Positions 1 to 12,045 of a stretch of DNA of 64,000 bases are shown in pieces. The notes beneath the pieces are model-generated. The model was not told the DNA's origin and searched no databases. It saw nothing but the letters and a program-made list of their open reading frames with translations. Source of the DNA: Cryptomeria japonica (Eukaryota; Streptophyta; Pinopsida; Cupressales; Cupressaceae); contig NC_081412.1 of assembly GCF_030272615.1 (NCBI RefSeq), forward strand, positions 20,623,932 to 20,687,931, given 5' to 3'. The stretch's first letter is position 1; the number at the start of each line of letters is the position of its first letter. The translations under genes were made by a program, and so were the position numbers.

Positions 1-563
1 ATCAGTTAACTTAGTTAACTCATCAATCTTCTTTTTTAACTCAAAATCAATTCAGTCTTCTAATCATTCAATTTAGTCATCTCCCTAGTCTATTTAGTTC
101 ACTATTCAATCAAGTGAGTTGACTAATCCATCTATTCAGTTCACTCTTCAATCAATCTAGCTGACTACTCAATCAAATAAGTTAACAAATCAATCAATTG
201 AGTTCACTGCTCAATCAATTTCAGTTGTCTATCAATCAACACTTGAGTTCTATTTCTCACCCCCTTTGTGTTGAAAATCTATAAATTCAACCTCTCTTCT
301 CAATTCAGTCTAGAATCACAGTCTTCAAAACATTTGTATGCGGGAAATTGGTGCAATACCTAAGAGCCACCAACCATGCAAATTGGAGAAGAACAATGGA
401 AGAAAAGATGCACAATGAGGGAGTTCTTATTTGAATTGCATTTCTCATTTTTGCATTGATTTTCATTGATTATGTTTGATGTTTGTTAATTAGTTGAGAA
501 TCGGTGATTCATTCTTATTTGCTAATTAGCTTAATAAATTTATGACATTCAGGCATAGAAATA
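1..563 (+). repeat. 5' LTR of element A (3' part only)
   Basis: It matches 35305-35876 with scattered substitutions and small indels, and ends just before a primer-binding site. The LTR is full of degenerate AATCAATTCAGTT-like short repeats. The start lies outside the window. Confidence 0.85.
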
Positions 564-564
564 G

Positions 565-582
565 TGGTGAACCCGACGTGAA
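565..582 (+). other. Primer-binding site of element A
   Basis: TGGTGAACCCGACGTGAA lies one base after the LTR end. The same 18 bases follow the 5' LTR of element F (29239-29256), which supports the call. I cannot name the cognate tRNA with confidence. Confidence 0.7.
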
Positions 583-639
583 TCTACTCTAAGCTTCATT
601 TTTTTGTTTTGACAAAAATTGCAGATCCGTACATGCACA

Positions 640-785
640 GGAAACTGGATATTGCGATTGCATATGCAGAAATTCACAATTGACAATAGCGTATCACAAT
701 TTCTACGACAACATATCACAATTGACTAAACATCATATCGCAATTTCTTAAATAGATCACAATTGCTCTAAAGGATTGCCAATTC
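640..785 (+). repeat. Degenerate TCGCAATTG motif array, leader block 1
   Basis: About six to seven diverged copies of a motif near ATATCGCAATTGAT (variants TCACAATTG and TCGCAATTT), spaced by roughly 20-25 bases. The same motif, inverted on the + strand, lies in the intron of A's antisense PMD gene at 27880-28026 and 34220-34262. Confidence 0.6.
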
Positions 786-1179
786 AAAAAAAAATGTCAT
801 TTTTGAATTATTTTGTCTTGCGCATCTAACCCTGAAATTTTATTAAATTCTGGAAAAGTTGATTTCTGCATATAAAATGTATCTAATCCAATGGCAGGAA
901 AGGTGATCTTCCAAATTTCAGGTGCAAGAAAGGCAAAGCAAAATAGGAGACAAAAAAGTCTTATCAAAGACTTCTGAAGGTTGAAAGGGAACTCTGTGAG
1001 ATCAAAGAAAGAAAGGAGATCGCTCAGTATCACAGAACCATCCATCGCTTTTTAACCAAATACAAATTCTTTGACGAAATCTATGTGTTGGCTCACGTAG
1101 TGTGGAACAATATCATTGCAAAATAACTCTTCTATCTTCTGCCTTTTTCTTCTATTTTTCTGTTAAAGTTCAAAAAATC

Positions 1180-1320
1180 AAAAAAAAAGTTGCAATTGCT
1201 ATCACATCATATCGCAATTGATCAGTCATCATGTCTCAATTGCTTACATAGTAATTTGCAATTGATGGTTTATCATTTCGCATTTGATTAGTAGGTTAGT
1301 CGCATTTGATAGATTCTGTT
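1180..1320 (+). repeat. Degenerate TCGCAATTG motif array, leader block 2
   Basis: Six or so further copies of the same motif (ATCGCAATTG, TCTCAATTG, TTGCAATTG, TCGCATTTG), again with about 20-25 base spacing and in the same orientation as block 1. Confidence 0.6.
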
Positions 1321-1509
1321 TTTTATTTTTTGTTTTGTTACAGTTCTGGTTTTTGCCATTATATCTTTTTGTTTGTAAAAAAGACAGAACTTTGTAACCT
1401 AAAAATTAGGCTAGATAGCTCACCATGTGTTGACTAACGTTATCTTTTCTGTAGGGTTAGAGTAGAAATATTTCCTTTTGGTGCTTTAATAAAGAACAAA
1501 ACAACTTTC

Positions 1510-2568
1510 TATTAGGTCCCAGAGACAACTGAGAGAGGGGGTGAATCAATTGTCAACTAATTTCAAACCAAAAACCACTTAACCAGCTTAATGCTTAATA
1601 CCGGTAAACCAATTAAGTATGTCGGTAGACAGTGTTAATAGTTAATAGCTATACTGGTAAAGATTAATGCATGAAACATAAACACAAAGTCATCCACAAC
1701 ACATAACACCAATATTTGTATGTGGAAACCCTGTAAGGGGAAAAACCACGGTGGGAAACCTTACCCACAATCAGATGATACTATTGTAGATAGTAAGTGT
1801 ACATAAATGGGGTTTGCACATGCAGAAAGGCCAATAGCCTAGAGCTCACTGCTCAATCACAAAATGGGAGTCACACTGACTACAATTGGATGGTTAAATC
1901 CAATAAGAATGTACTGCACAAAATAGCATCTTTATATGCTAGATTCAGTACTGGTGTAATGCTGATATGCTTTCACAAAAACCTAGCTTCACCTTCGAAT
2001 GATGTCTTCATGTATAGCTCTGCTTAATCTCACATATACCTTCACACAATTCTTTTTTGCATTCCACACCTGATCTTACAAATAAGATCTTACCTTTATA
2101 CCATAACCTAAGACCAATTTTAGTAGGTCAGCTCTACAAGATATTACAATAAGACATTTTACAAACAATATAATATCTGATGCAATAACCGATTAAACAT
2201 GTTGGCTTAATTCATTTACAACAATAATTAATCATTTCCATAGCATTCCATGCTGATCTGGAAAAGATAAACCTGTCGATGTAACCCTAGGTAACCCTGG
2301 ACCTATTTGTCGGTAAAAGCAAATATGCAAATATGAATATACCAATGATCAAAACTACAGGACAAGGTGTCCAAACGATGTCTTAGACATCACCAAGAGT
2401 CTTCCACATCATTTCGAGTGTCGGTGATCATTAAATCCTGCCGGTGAACTATATACCAGTAACTGTGCAGTAGTTACTTGCTTGTCGGTGAATGTTGTTG
2501 GATCTCCAAAGTGCTAGTGTTTTAGTAGGTGTTGACATCAATGACAAAACCATACCAAAATACCAACA
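1510..2568 (+). mobile_element. Solo LTR-like repeat with 5-bp target duplication
   Basis: A 1059-bp unit starts TATTAGGTCCC (probably a decayed TG start) and ends in CCAACA. It is flanked on both sides by CTTTC (1505-1509 and 2569-2573). Internal landmarks are GAGGGGGTGAATCAA near its start and a GTGGAAACCC...CACGGTG block near 1722-1754. Both recur in the 12046-13705 copy, and the first also at 63912-64000. The short ORF at 1797-2027 looks incidental. Orientation is taken from these shared landmarks. Confidence 0.75.
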
Positions 2569-2573
2569 CTTTC

Positions 2574-2716
2574 ATCATTGCTATGTTGGTTAAAATTAAC
2601 ACCATGTCTATATGGAGCAACATCTCCACTTAGAATAGAAAATCATTGCAATGAAGGGATAAAAAGAACTTTGTTTTTGTGTCTTTGAAGGGATAAGTAT
2701 TATGCTCTCCCCTTCA
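2574..2716 (+). other. Short stretch between two nested LTRs
   Basis: Leader sequence of element A or an unrecognised older repeat. Nothing codes here. Confidence 0.3.
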
Positions 2717-2721
2717 ATGGG

Positions 2722-4331
2722 TGATGTAGAGGGGATTCTCAATCCTTCAGGGTTTTCTTATTCTTGATGTCTCTCTAGGTAGTCTCTTGAACCATCCAAT
2801 GGTTCCAACCTATCCCAACCTTTCAAATGTTGTAGGGTGCACCCTAAATGACCTTCCCTAGATCCTTAGACTATGGTGACCACCTCTTGTCTTGTGAGTG
2901 TCCAACACTCCTTAACTGAGACTCTCCTACTCAACACCTTCTCACACTTTCACCAAAAGCCAACCCCCTCTACCTTAAGATCTTCTCTCACACATTCCCA
3001 ACTCACTTAGGGTTTATTTTATTTTATTTTCTAACCCTATTCCTTCATCTAGGTCTTTGGAGACTACCAGTTCCAAGCTTAAGGACCAATTTTCTCTTTT
3101 AGGCCTACTAGGGGACCTAGTCCAATTAGCCCTACCGGTGAGGTATTTTGCACTTATCTACCAGAAGTCCTACACATTGGTATTAACTCTTTATCTTTTT
3201 AGATACCCTTTTGGAAGTTTCATACAATATCTTAGAATTTGAATTGGGTTTAGTCTCTAACCCACCTAACCCATTTTAGGCCTATTTCCCTCCTTTTAAG
3301 CCTACAAAATAGGGTCTTGTTCAAATGCCTCCACCACTCCGATTTATCAAGGATTATGATGATTGTTTTAGGTCTATGCACCCATGAGGATGTCCAATCT
3401 AACTTGGAACCAAATCCATCCAACAGATTTACCCATCTAGGGCAGGTTGTCCATGTTCCCCATTGCTTGCCAACTCAACGTGCCAAGCCTAGGTTATGGT
3501 GGCAAATCTGGAGTTTAGCCTCCCTTTTCTTGAAAATAAAATGAAAACATACTTTACAAGGCCTCCTAGAATTTTACAAGGCTTCAGTATGGAGTTCCAC
3601 CATGGAATGCTAGGTATGAGCCATAGAGTCTTCAAAACCCTTGTTTTAAGGTCTTTAAGACCCACCTGCAACACAAATGACAAAACTTATAAACTATAAA
3701 ACTTCAAAACCTCAACTCACCATGAAATAAAAGGTATGTCTCTATTCTAACAATTCATGCCTTGGCCTGGGCTTGGAAGTCCGTATAGACCGTACAATAC
3801 CAATGAAAACTCAATGCAAAACACTGAAAAACACAAAATTGAAGGCTAAATCTTGCTCTCCTTATTCCAATTCTTCAACCAACCTTCTCATCGGTTGTCT
3901 TAAGACTTATATAGGCCTTGGGTTGGTTACAAGTGTCTTTTAACTGAAAAACACAACCAACTAACAGTTGGTGTTTGGAAAATGCAAAAGTTGCAAAGTT
4001 GCTATGAGCAACTTTTACAACTTTTACATAATTGAGCAACTTTGGCCCAAATCAAACCTAGATCACTTCTAAGGATCCAAATGACCTTAAAAACCATTAA
4101 ACAGCATCAAAATAACCTATTCTAACATAAAACCAACTTATTCTACCAAGTACTCTACCTGGCACCCTTAAGAGCCCATAGGCCAACATTGGCCAAACAG
4201 TGACTCCTAGGGTCCTTACAAACATCTGAGTACTTGTTCACTAACCTATTGAACTTATAACAAACCAAAATCTCATGATTCCTAACTCTTGGAACCTACA
4301 CAACAAAATTTATTCAAGTGCCCCTGCACCA
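2722..4331 (-). mobile_element. Chromovirus solo LTR, reversed, 1610 bp
   Basis: Read on the minus strand it starts TGGTGCAGGGGCAC and ends in CATCA, like the LTRs of elements B (TGGTGTAGGAGCAC) and C (TGGTGCAGGAGCAC). Its length is close to theirs (1598 and 1581 bp). A perfect 5-bp duplication, ATGGG, lies at 2717-2721 and 4332-4336. It also carries the GTTGC/GCAAC inverted-repeat block (about 3982-4043) seen in the B and C LTRs. No internal region remains, so LTR-LTR recombination is the likely origin. Short ORFs inside are not credible genes. Confidence 0.85.
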
Positions 4332-4336
4332 ATGGG

Positions 4337-5390
4337 TGATAAAAAAACCAGACTCTCTTCCTTCATGTTTTCCTTTATTTTTTGCAATTAAATCCTTTAG
4401 AAGGCCTAGCCTCCCGAGTTTCCCTTAGGGCGCCATTAAGGCCGGTGAGAGGGGAATGACCTGAGTGGCTGACGGCTAAAGCCAATTAATCCAAGCCACT
4501 ATAATCAAATATGTATGTAATGAAAATCATGTGTGACGAGTGTTACATGCTATCACAACGGTGTTATGCCTCCCTCGGTGCCTATATGGTATGTTAAAAT
4601 CTGTAGAGCGTAACCTCTACAGACTGGGAGACCTCCCTCAACGGAGTGTAAAACCCTACTAATTGTGACCACTCAAATGAAACCTTGTCTAAACACCATA
4701 GAAATTAGAAGCCAAGCCGAGTCAGTAACCATACACTTGTTTTATCAAAGTGAAAGGGTGGGGAAGAAACTTCCCCCAAGACACTCACCATAAATCTCCT
4801 AGGATAACGGACCAATTATGGATCAATATTCTTTGATCTAATTTCTGGAAAAAGGCAAAAAAATGGATGCACCCTAGGGTGTGACATGGTTGTTTGAGCT
4901 AACGGAGTATCAAGATGTGGGTTGTGATAATACTTGTGACCTTTTGACATTAGGAGAGTATGTCTAATATCGAATTTCCCAAATACAACTAAAACAAAAT
5001 GGGGTCTTGAAAAAGATTCCAACATTCATGGAAATCTGAAAAACTTTCCTAAACAATTGCTATATTCATGATTTTATTATTTTTGATGTGACTGTTGTAT
5101 CCTTTGCTATAATTCAACAAATTCAAAACATCGAAAGATACAAATCAAAACGAAGTCAAAAGTTTCAGTGTTCAACAAGAAAAACAAGTGCCAAACCAAC
5201 GTCAGAACCAAACCTTTTGGACAAATTCAAAATTGATGAAAATGTTACTTTCAAGTGATCATAGGTCCTAGGTATTCAATTCATGTAGAAATTCTATTAG
5301 AATCATCACACAAAGTCCTCACACAAGTCATTTCACCAAAGTACCTTAAGATTAGTGTTGCATTAAATTATAGGAATCATACCTAAGTCC
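4337..5390 (+). other. Element A leader, second part, with a hairpin
   Basis: Non-coding leader before the tandem leader ORFs. A perfect 8-bp stem, CTGTAGAG/CTCTACAG (4601-4608 and 4615-4622) with a six-base loop, is followed by ACTGGGAG. A similar TAACC...GACTGGGAGCC stretch occurs in the leader of element D (minus strand, about 61810-61850), so this is probably a conserved leader structure of the family. Confidence 0.45.
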
Positions 5391-5624
5391 ATGGGTATTA
5401 GAGGAGATGGAGAATTCCCATTCGAACAACCAAATCTTGGACCAAATATTGACCAATTACAAATAATTGATGGTTTAGATAGCCTCGCTTGGGAAGTAAG
5501 AGTCAATCATGCCCAATATGATACAATTGAGGTTGTCATAGATGATGAAATCCAAAAGTCTATTCGCCTTGATGAGAAACTAAGGGAAAAAGATAAAAAG
5601 AGCAGCTCAAAAAGAAGCCATTAG
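5391..5624 (+). CDS. Leader ORF copy 1 (unknown function)
   Basis: A 77-codon ORF upstream of gag, starting MGIRGDGEFPFEQPNLG. A second diverged copy starts 361 bases downstream at 5752. Both share the pattern M-G-[IL]-[RK]-G-x-x-x-F-P-F-E-x-P-x-L-G, a later VID[DE]E[IV]xKS motif and similar length. Beyond about codon 66 this copy appears frame-shifted: the +1 frame continues with a segment resembling the end of copy 2 (E-A-x4-E-x2-A-x2-F-x2-P). I do not recognise the family. It may be an extra ORF of this Tat element or a captured repeat. Confidence 0.4.
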   Translation: MGIRGDGEFPFEQPNLGPNIDQLQIIDGLDSLAWEVRVNHAQYDTIEVVIDDEIQKSIRLDEKLREKDKKSSSKRSH

Positions 5625-5751
5625 ACAATTGGTAGAGAAGACGATAGCAACATTCCACAAACCGTGTTAGAAAAAGAAAAAATGTCCATCATTTTAGGTA
5701 TCATTCATTCATTCTTAGAGTCTGCATTGTTTGCATAGTAATCTTCAATGC

Positions 5752-6030
5752 ATGGGTCTAAAAGGAAATGATCAATTCCCATTTGAAAAACCCGATCTTG
5801 GGGCAAACAGCATTCAATTAGAAATAATTCATGGCTTAAATATCCTTCCTGAAGAATTGATAATTGATCAAAACCAATACAACATAGTCTAGGCTGTCAT
5901 AGATGAAGAAGTTCGAAAATCAGTACAAATAGACATAAACCTAGAAAACCAAATTAAAGAAGAGGTAGAGTTTGAAGCTTTCTGGCAATATGCTGAAAAT
6001 CTTGCGTTCAAATTTTGGAATCCTAGATAG
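5752..6030 (+). pseudogene. Leader ORF copy 2, one internal stop
   Basis: A 93-codon frame starting MGLKGNDQFPFEKPDLG, clearly homologous to the ORF at 5391 and in tandem with it. One in-frame TAG interrupts it before the AVIDEEVRKS segment. The C-terminal part (EAFWQYAENLAFKFW) is intact here but frame-shifted in copy 1. The gag frame begins about 130 bases later. Function unknown. No such ORF pair is visible in the leader of element D. Confidence 0.45.
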
Positions 6031-6162
6031 CGAGTCATCATTCATAGATCACATTGTCTGCATTTTAGGAATTCATAGAAGCATATTTAGTTGCATTTAA
6101 CAGAGTCTTGAATACACATCTTAGAGAGTCAAGATCACCTTGAAGCAATATTCATGCTATTA

Positions 6163-8511
6163 ATGCGTGCTCAAAAGGCAAAAAATGAAATGGATCCTAA
6201 CAACAACCCTCTAGTCAACCCAACATGAAATATGGATCTATCTACACAACAACAAACACAGGGTTACACACCTGCAACAATGTCAACAAACTTGAACAAG
6301 ATGCCTTCCCTTGATGAAATATGACATAATTTGACGAAGGAAGATCTCCAAGTATCCCAACAAGATCCCACAACATTAATGATTCTCAACGCTCTCATTA
6401 ATAGTGACAAAGATAGATATCTCACTCTCTTAGTACAAAACAGGCCCAAACTACTGCCAGGGGTAGATATTTCAACAATATTGTCATGAGGTGTGACATT
6501 AAACCAAAATATACCTCAAATACCCATTACAATGCAAAAACAAGCAACAATCGCTACAACCATGCAAGGTATATCTCAAAATGCAAATATGGCTACAACC
6601 TCAATACAGTCAACAGTGACACCGCCAAGTGACAATCTTACAACATGGACAACGCCAAATATGATGCTTCAAGCTCTAATATCTCACACCACTACCTTGG
6701 CAACTATAACTCAACCATCAATTTCAGGTTGTTCCTCCTACAATAGTCAAAATATGAATCCAGGAACAACGAGCTTCGCTCAAACAAATGCTACTTCGCA
6801 ATTTACATAATTCACACCACCTGCTGGGACTTATGGTACACAGTTACCTAGCTTATCTACATTTCAACAAGCTCAAAGGTACTCAAATACTATTCCTTTT
6901 ATAGGGAACATCCATCAGGTCAACACACCAATAACCCAAACAAAACTTCTGACTCAATAAATGGAGAACCTTCAAAAGAAAATGGCCAGTATACAAACAA
7001 GGAATGATAAAAAGAGCTATACCATGGAAGATCTCTATCTGTATCCTTTTGACATAAAATTATACATGCCACCTTTTCCCCCACATTTTGAAATACCAAA
7101 ATTTGAAAAATATAGAGGGAAAGGAGATCCTCGAGATCATATAAGAGAATTATGCATGGCATGCATTGAAGTATCTCACAATGATACATACTTGATGAGA
7201 TTATTTTCAAAGAGCCTGGGAGGGACAGCACTAGAATGGTTTTCCCACCTTCCGCCAAAAATTACTTCATGGGGAGAATTAGCTGAGTTATTTATATCCA
7301 ACTTTGCGTTCAACATAGATAACACAATCACATTAATGGATTTGTGTGCAACAAAACAAAAAGAAGGTGATACTTTCACTACATTCTTACAAAGATGGAG
7401 AGGCCTATATCATAGATGCCTTAGTCACATCCCTGAAGCGGAACAAGTAGACATCTTTAATGAAAATCTTGTTCCTCTGATTAAATATCCATTACAAATG
7501 CAATGCTTGGATAATTTCAAAGACATAATAGAAAAAGGCATCAAATGTGAGAAAGGCCTATTAGAACAAGGGATATTGAAACACCAAAAGGATAGTGGAC
7601 CAACCACTAGCACAAGCAATGAAAGACCAAAATTTTTGTCTAGAAACAAAAATGTCACAAACGACAGAGTTGTTGATGCACGTATTGTGAACAGAGCTCA
7701 ACCAGCAATATCTTTACAAGGACCAACTGATAAGAACCCATCTCAAACAAACAACACCATTGTACTACAATCAAATAATCCAAGGCCTCCAAGGATAGGT
7801 GCACCTAGAAGGAACTTCACACCCCTTGGAGAACCTATTGAATCAGCACTGAAGTAGTTGATATAGAGCAATACCATAACTTTACCAAAAGCTAGGCCAT
7901 ATGAACCAGGTCCATTTAAGCCTTCTTGGTGGAATGACAATGACTTCTGTGAATATCACCATAGTAAGGGTCACAAGACAGCAACCTGCTACAAATTGAA
8001 GAACCTCATCCAAGATCTCATAGATCAAGGTGACTTTACAATGGATAATAAAGAACCAAATATAAATCATACCATTTTCAAAGATCCTTTTGTCAAACAT
8101 GACAAAGGAAAGACTTCCAGTTCTAATAAACAAGACAATACTACCAGTTATACCAATGTAGCATTTGACTATGCCATTAACACACTAAGTGAAGGACATG
8201 AAATGGTAGCTACAAACATAGTGAATCCTAAAAGCAGAGATTGTGTCATCATTACAAGAAGATCGAAAGTCACATTACAAGGAGTACCTCTGAACCAGCC
8301 TTCAATAACTAGCAACTATAGTATGGTGGATCAATTGAAGAGACCTCCAGCCCAAATTTCATTATTTGAGTTGTTGTGCATATCACCAGCCCATAAAGCA
8401 ATCCAGGATAAAGCCTTACAAGATTTGGTTGTTGCTAGGGACGTTGATGAGAACACATTTCAATCAATGGTGGGAAACTTGTTAGCCCCAAAGGTCACAT
8501 TCACTGAATAG
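6163..8511 (+). pseudogene. gag: Element A gag (Tat-type), several stops
   Basis: One frame is readable from ATG 6163 through 8511 with stops, including those at about 6229, 6319, 6808, 6958 and 7855. The N-terminal third is Gln/Asn/Thr-rich. The capsid-like core (about 7090-7560) has the retrotransposon gag signature YRGKGDPRDHIRE, LGGTALEWFSHLP and FLQRWRGLYHR. A zinc-knuckle-like CEYHHSKGHKTATC follows near 7951-7992. Element D's gag aligns throughout (YRGKGDPKAHIR; FHKSKGHKIGNC). The protein would form the virus-like particle and bind the genomic RNA; this copy cannot make it intact. Confidence 0.85.
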
Positions 8512-8532
8512 GATGTTCCTACAAACTAACTC

Positions 8533-9640
8533 ATGCATAATGATCTATTGCAATTAGAAGCTTTCATTGACCGAAAGAAGGTTCAAAGAGTACTAATAGA
8601 TGGTGGCACGGGCCTCAACATATGCACCCTACATTTGATCAAAGCTCTGGGATATTCTAAACATTATATTGACTCTACTAGGAGAATCAATATAAAATTC
8701 TATGATGATGAGGAATGCACTTCCAAAGGTATGGTGACTTTACCAATACAAGTGGGACTGGCTACAACAAACATCACCTTTCAAATACTAGACAAAGAAT
8801 TGGGGTACAATATGTTGTTAGGTCACCCATGGATACATACAATGCAATCAGTACCATCAACTTTGCACCAATGTCTAAAGTTCTCATAAAATGGTATAGA
8901 GATCACTGTCCATGGTGACCAAAACCCTTTCCAACATTGTAATCATTTAAGGGCAAGCTCAAACAACCAAGTACCAAACAATCAGGAAGCTCCTATTCAC
9001 CTACAAATGGAATCATTATCAATTAAAGAAACAGAGAAAAATACACCAACCACATCTTCTTTGCATATTAAAGAAGTTGGTTGTGGAGAATATTCCATTT
9101 TGAGCACATCAGATGGAAAGTTATCATCATTTTCTCCCAAGTCCTTTGGGAAACCTCAGAACACAACAATGAAGAAAGATAAAGGAAAAGAAATAGTAAA
9201 ATATTCAGATTCTTGTTCTTTCATTAGATGGGGAGATCTACAAGAAGAATCTCTAAATAAAGATATCAATCACTAGATATAGAGAGAGGAGGATGACATG
9301 GTAGTACCTAAGATACCTCTACATCAATATGGAAACGGCTATAAGATGTTACAAAAACATGGATATGATGGTACTACAAGATTAGGACTACAAAAGAAAG
9401 GAATATTAGAACCTATTTTACCACATGAAAACCAAAGAATCGAGGCTTGGGATATAAATATGTGCCACAAATAACAAAAGCTAGACAATGTACATTGGAT
9501 ATATTGAACAAGCCAAGGTTACCCTTAGAATTCTTACCTCAAAATCAGTCATCAACAAAGATGTATTTCTCCCCACCTCAAAAAAGAAGGAAACCACCAA
9601 CATCTCCTATCATGGAACTATATGGTGAAGACATGAGATA
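8533..9640 (+). pseudogene. Element A protease and G-patch-like segment
   Basis: The retroviral-type aspartic protease core is VLIDGGTGLNIC (8602-8637), with the DGG variant usual in Tat elements, followed by YNMLLGHPWI as the second conserved stretch. A G-patch-like region (about 9330-9460; GNGYKMLQKHGYDG then RGLGY) lies between protease and reverse transcriptase, as in element D. A one-base frameshift near 9440 moves pol into the next frame. Stops occur at 8887 and after 9276. The polyprotein cleavage role is known for the family; this copy is dead. Confidence 0.75.
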
Positions 9641-10184
9641 AATTCTACAAGAGCCTAACATAGATACATCTAGTGGTACAATACTTGAATCATCTATACA
9701 AGAAAACATGGTAACGGATACAAGCTTAACACTAGCAGATGAACCAAATCCTTGGTTATTGTCAATACTCTTGCCAAGAGAAACAACTTCAGCACCTCCA
9801 TTTAAATCAGATAAAGAAATAATGCAAAGACTAATACCAGGCTTAAGAAGGGTATCCACAATACAAAGGAGGCCTACTCATTTACAACAAACTTAGTTAC
9901 CAAAACAAGAGCAACTAAGCGACACAGAATCATAAAGTGAAATGTATATGGAAAGCGTCATAAATTCTCATGACTATGAATTTCCATCTGACAATGAAGA
10001 CAAACCACCACCATTTTATGGTGAAGAAACAACATATTATAACCAAGTATGCATGATATCATGATCCTCTAAGACTATAGGAGACAAAGACTTGTTCCTC
10101 ATACATCCATGTCCTATTGACTAGGGGCAAGAACAAAAGCCACAATGAGATTGGTTTCAAAATGACGAAGCCATAGCAGAATTC
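9641..10184 (+). other. Element A linker between G-patch region and reverse transcriptase
   Basis: Broken continuation of the pol frame with stops. It has acidic, low-complexity content matching the D region near 56500-56900. No separate gene is evident. Confidence 0.45.
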
Positions 10185-11400
10185 TTGGGTGTAAGGGATG
10201 GATTCCCTTATAATGATCACAAAGTTGGTTATGCAGTAGATATAGAAAGAACCGCATATTTTGGAAAGGCAAGCTCTTATCTTAATCACGACAGTGATGA
10301 TAAATTTGAACACCTAATGGATGCCCTACCTATTAATAAAGAACAGTCAACATTATTGGTAGAAGAAACTAAGGAGATCAACATTGGTGATGCTGAGAAT
10401 GTTCGTAACATTCACCTGGAAAAATCCCTCGATCCAATGGAAAAAGAGAAATTTATCAAATTATTTAAGCAAAGACCCATCAATTTTGCATGGTCTTATG
10501 TAGATATGCCTGGATTAGACTCGGAATTAGTCTTACATCACTTGCCTTTACTTCCAGGGGTAAAGCCATACAAACAAAAGCTCAGGAAAATGCACCCTCA
10601 CATAGCCTTGTTAGTCAAAATTGAGTTACAAAAATTATTAGATGTGGGTTTCATCATACCTATAGGCTATGACGAATATATTTCAAATCTAGTCCCGGTA
10701 TCCAAACATACTGGAGGTATCAAGATCTGCACCAACTTTAGAGATCTTAACAAGGCTTGTCCCAAAGATGACTTTCCACTCCCTAATATAGACATCATAG
10801 TGGACCTAACAGCTGGAAATGAAATGCTATCACTCATGGACAGTTTTTCCGGTTATAATCAAATCAAAATTGTTCTAGAAGATCAACCGAAGACAACATT
10901 CACTTGTCCATGGGGAACCTATTGCTAGAATATGATGCCATTCGGCCTTAAGAATGCAGGTCCCACTTATCAAAGAGCAATGACCACCTTGTTTCATGAT
11001 ATGATACACACAATTAAGAAAGATTATGTAGATGACTTGCTAGCAAAATCAAAAACAAGGGATAGTCACTTAAACATATTGGCTAAGATCTTTGATAGAC
11101 TTGATCAATACAATGTAAGACTAAATCCAAAAAAATGAGACTTTGGGGTAATCTCTGGTAAACTCTTGGGCTTCATTGTATCCAATCACAGAATTGAGAT
11201 AGATCCAGAGAAAGTATAAGCTATTTTAGACATCCCATCACCTATTACACTCAAACAACTCAGAAGTCTATAAGGGAGATTACAATCCATAAAGTGCTTC
11301 ATAGCCCAATTGGTAGAAAAGTGCCAACCGTTTCAACATCTTCTAAATAAAGGTGTTACATTTAAATGGACACAACAATGCTAGGAGGTATTTGAAAAAC
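10185..11400 (+). pseudogene. pol: Element A reverse transcriptase
   Basis: The Ty3/gypsy RT motifs are in order: KLRKMHPHIALLVKIELQKL, SNLVPVSKHTGGIKIC, FRDLNKACPKDDFPLPNID, MDSFSGYNQI, FTCPWGTYC, MPFGLKNAGPTYQRAM and the catalytic box YVDDLLAKS (near 11025-11052). Stops follow the CPWGTYC segment (10926), at 11136 and several times to 11400. The stretch aligns with element D's RT almost residue for residue. The RT copies the element RNA into DNA in the particle. Confidence 0.85.
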
Positions 11401-12045
11401 TAAAAGAATATATATTGTCTACTCCAATATTGGTTCCACCAGTATATGGTAAATCATTACTCCTATATATAGCTGCAACAAATTCTTCCTTAGGCGCTCT
11501 CCTAGCACAGCATGATGAACAAGGAAAAGAGAGAGTCATCTACTACATCAATATAACACTCATTGGATGTGAACTCAACTACACACAAATAGAAAGAGAA
11601 TGTCTTATAGTATTCTTTACATCCCAAAAATTGTGACATTATATGTTGAGTCATAAAATACAGCTAGTTGCACAATTTGATCCACTCAAATACCTGATGA
11701 ATAGAGCAGCACTAATCGAAAGACTTGCAAAATGGGTCATGATACTCAGTGAATTTGACATTGAATACATCAATAGAAAGGCTATAAAGGGACAAATCAT
11801 AGCAAACCAACTTGCAGAAGCACCTTTACAAGACAATCACCCAACGATAATAGATTTTCCAAATGAATCGGTATTTACACTATCAACACAGACACAATGG
11901 AAATTATTCTTTGATGGTTCACATACAAATCATGGAGCAAGAGCGGGAATTCTGTTCATAACTCCTCAAGGAGATTCAATTCCCAAATCATTCAGGGTTA
12001 TTTTTCCTTGTACCAATAACATTAATGAATACGAAGCCCTGATGG
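11401..12045 (+). pseudogene. pol: Element A RNase H (gypsy type) and start of second RNase H
   Basis: The first RNase H keeps LLLYIAATNSSLGALLAQHD and ELNYTQIERECLIVFF, but the expected first catalytic Asp is Ala, a degeneration typical of the first RNase H in Tat elements. A second, archaeal-type RNase H starts at about 11900 with WKLFFDGSHTNHGARAGILF and PCTNNINEYEAL. It is cut exactly in the EYEAL helix by the repeat at 12046-13705 and resumes at 13711. Two RNase H domains in series are diagnostic for the Tat lineage. Confidence 0.8.

Larger units (their letters stand above)
583..1504 (+). other. Element A leader, first part
   Basis: Non-coding AT-rich leader between the primer site and the first nested insertion. 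It contains two blocks of the TCGCAATTG-type motif (640-785 and 1180-1320), separated by about 400 bp with no motif. No convincing gene is visible. Confidence 0.5.
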
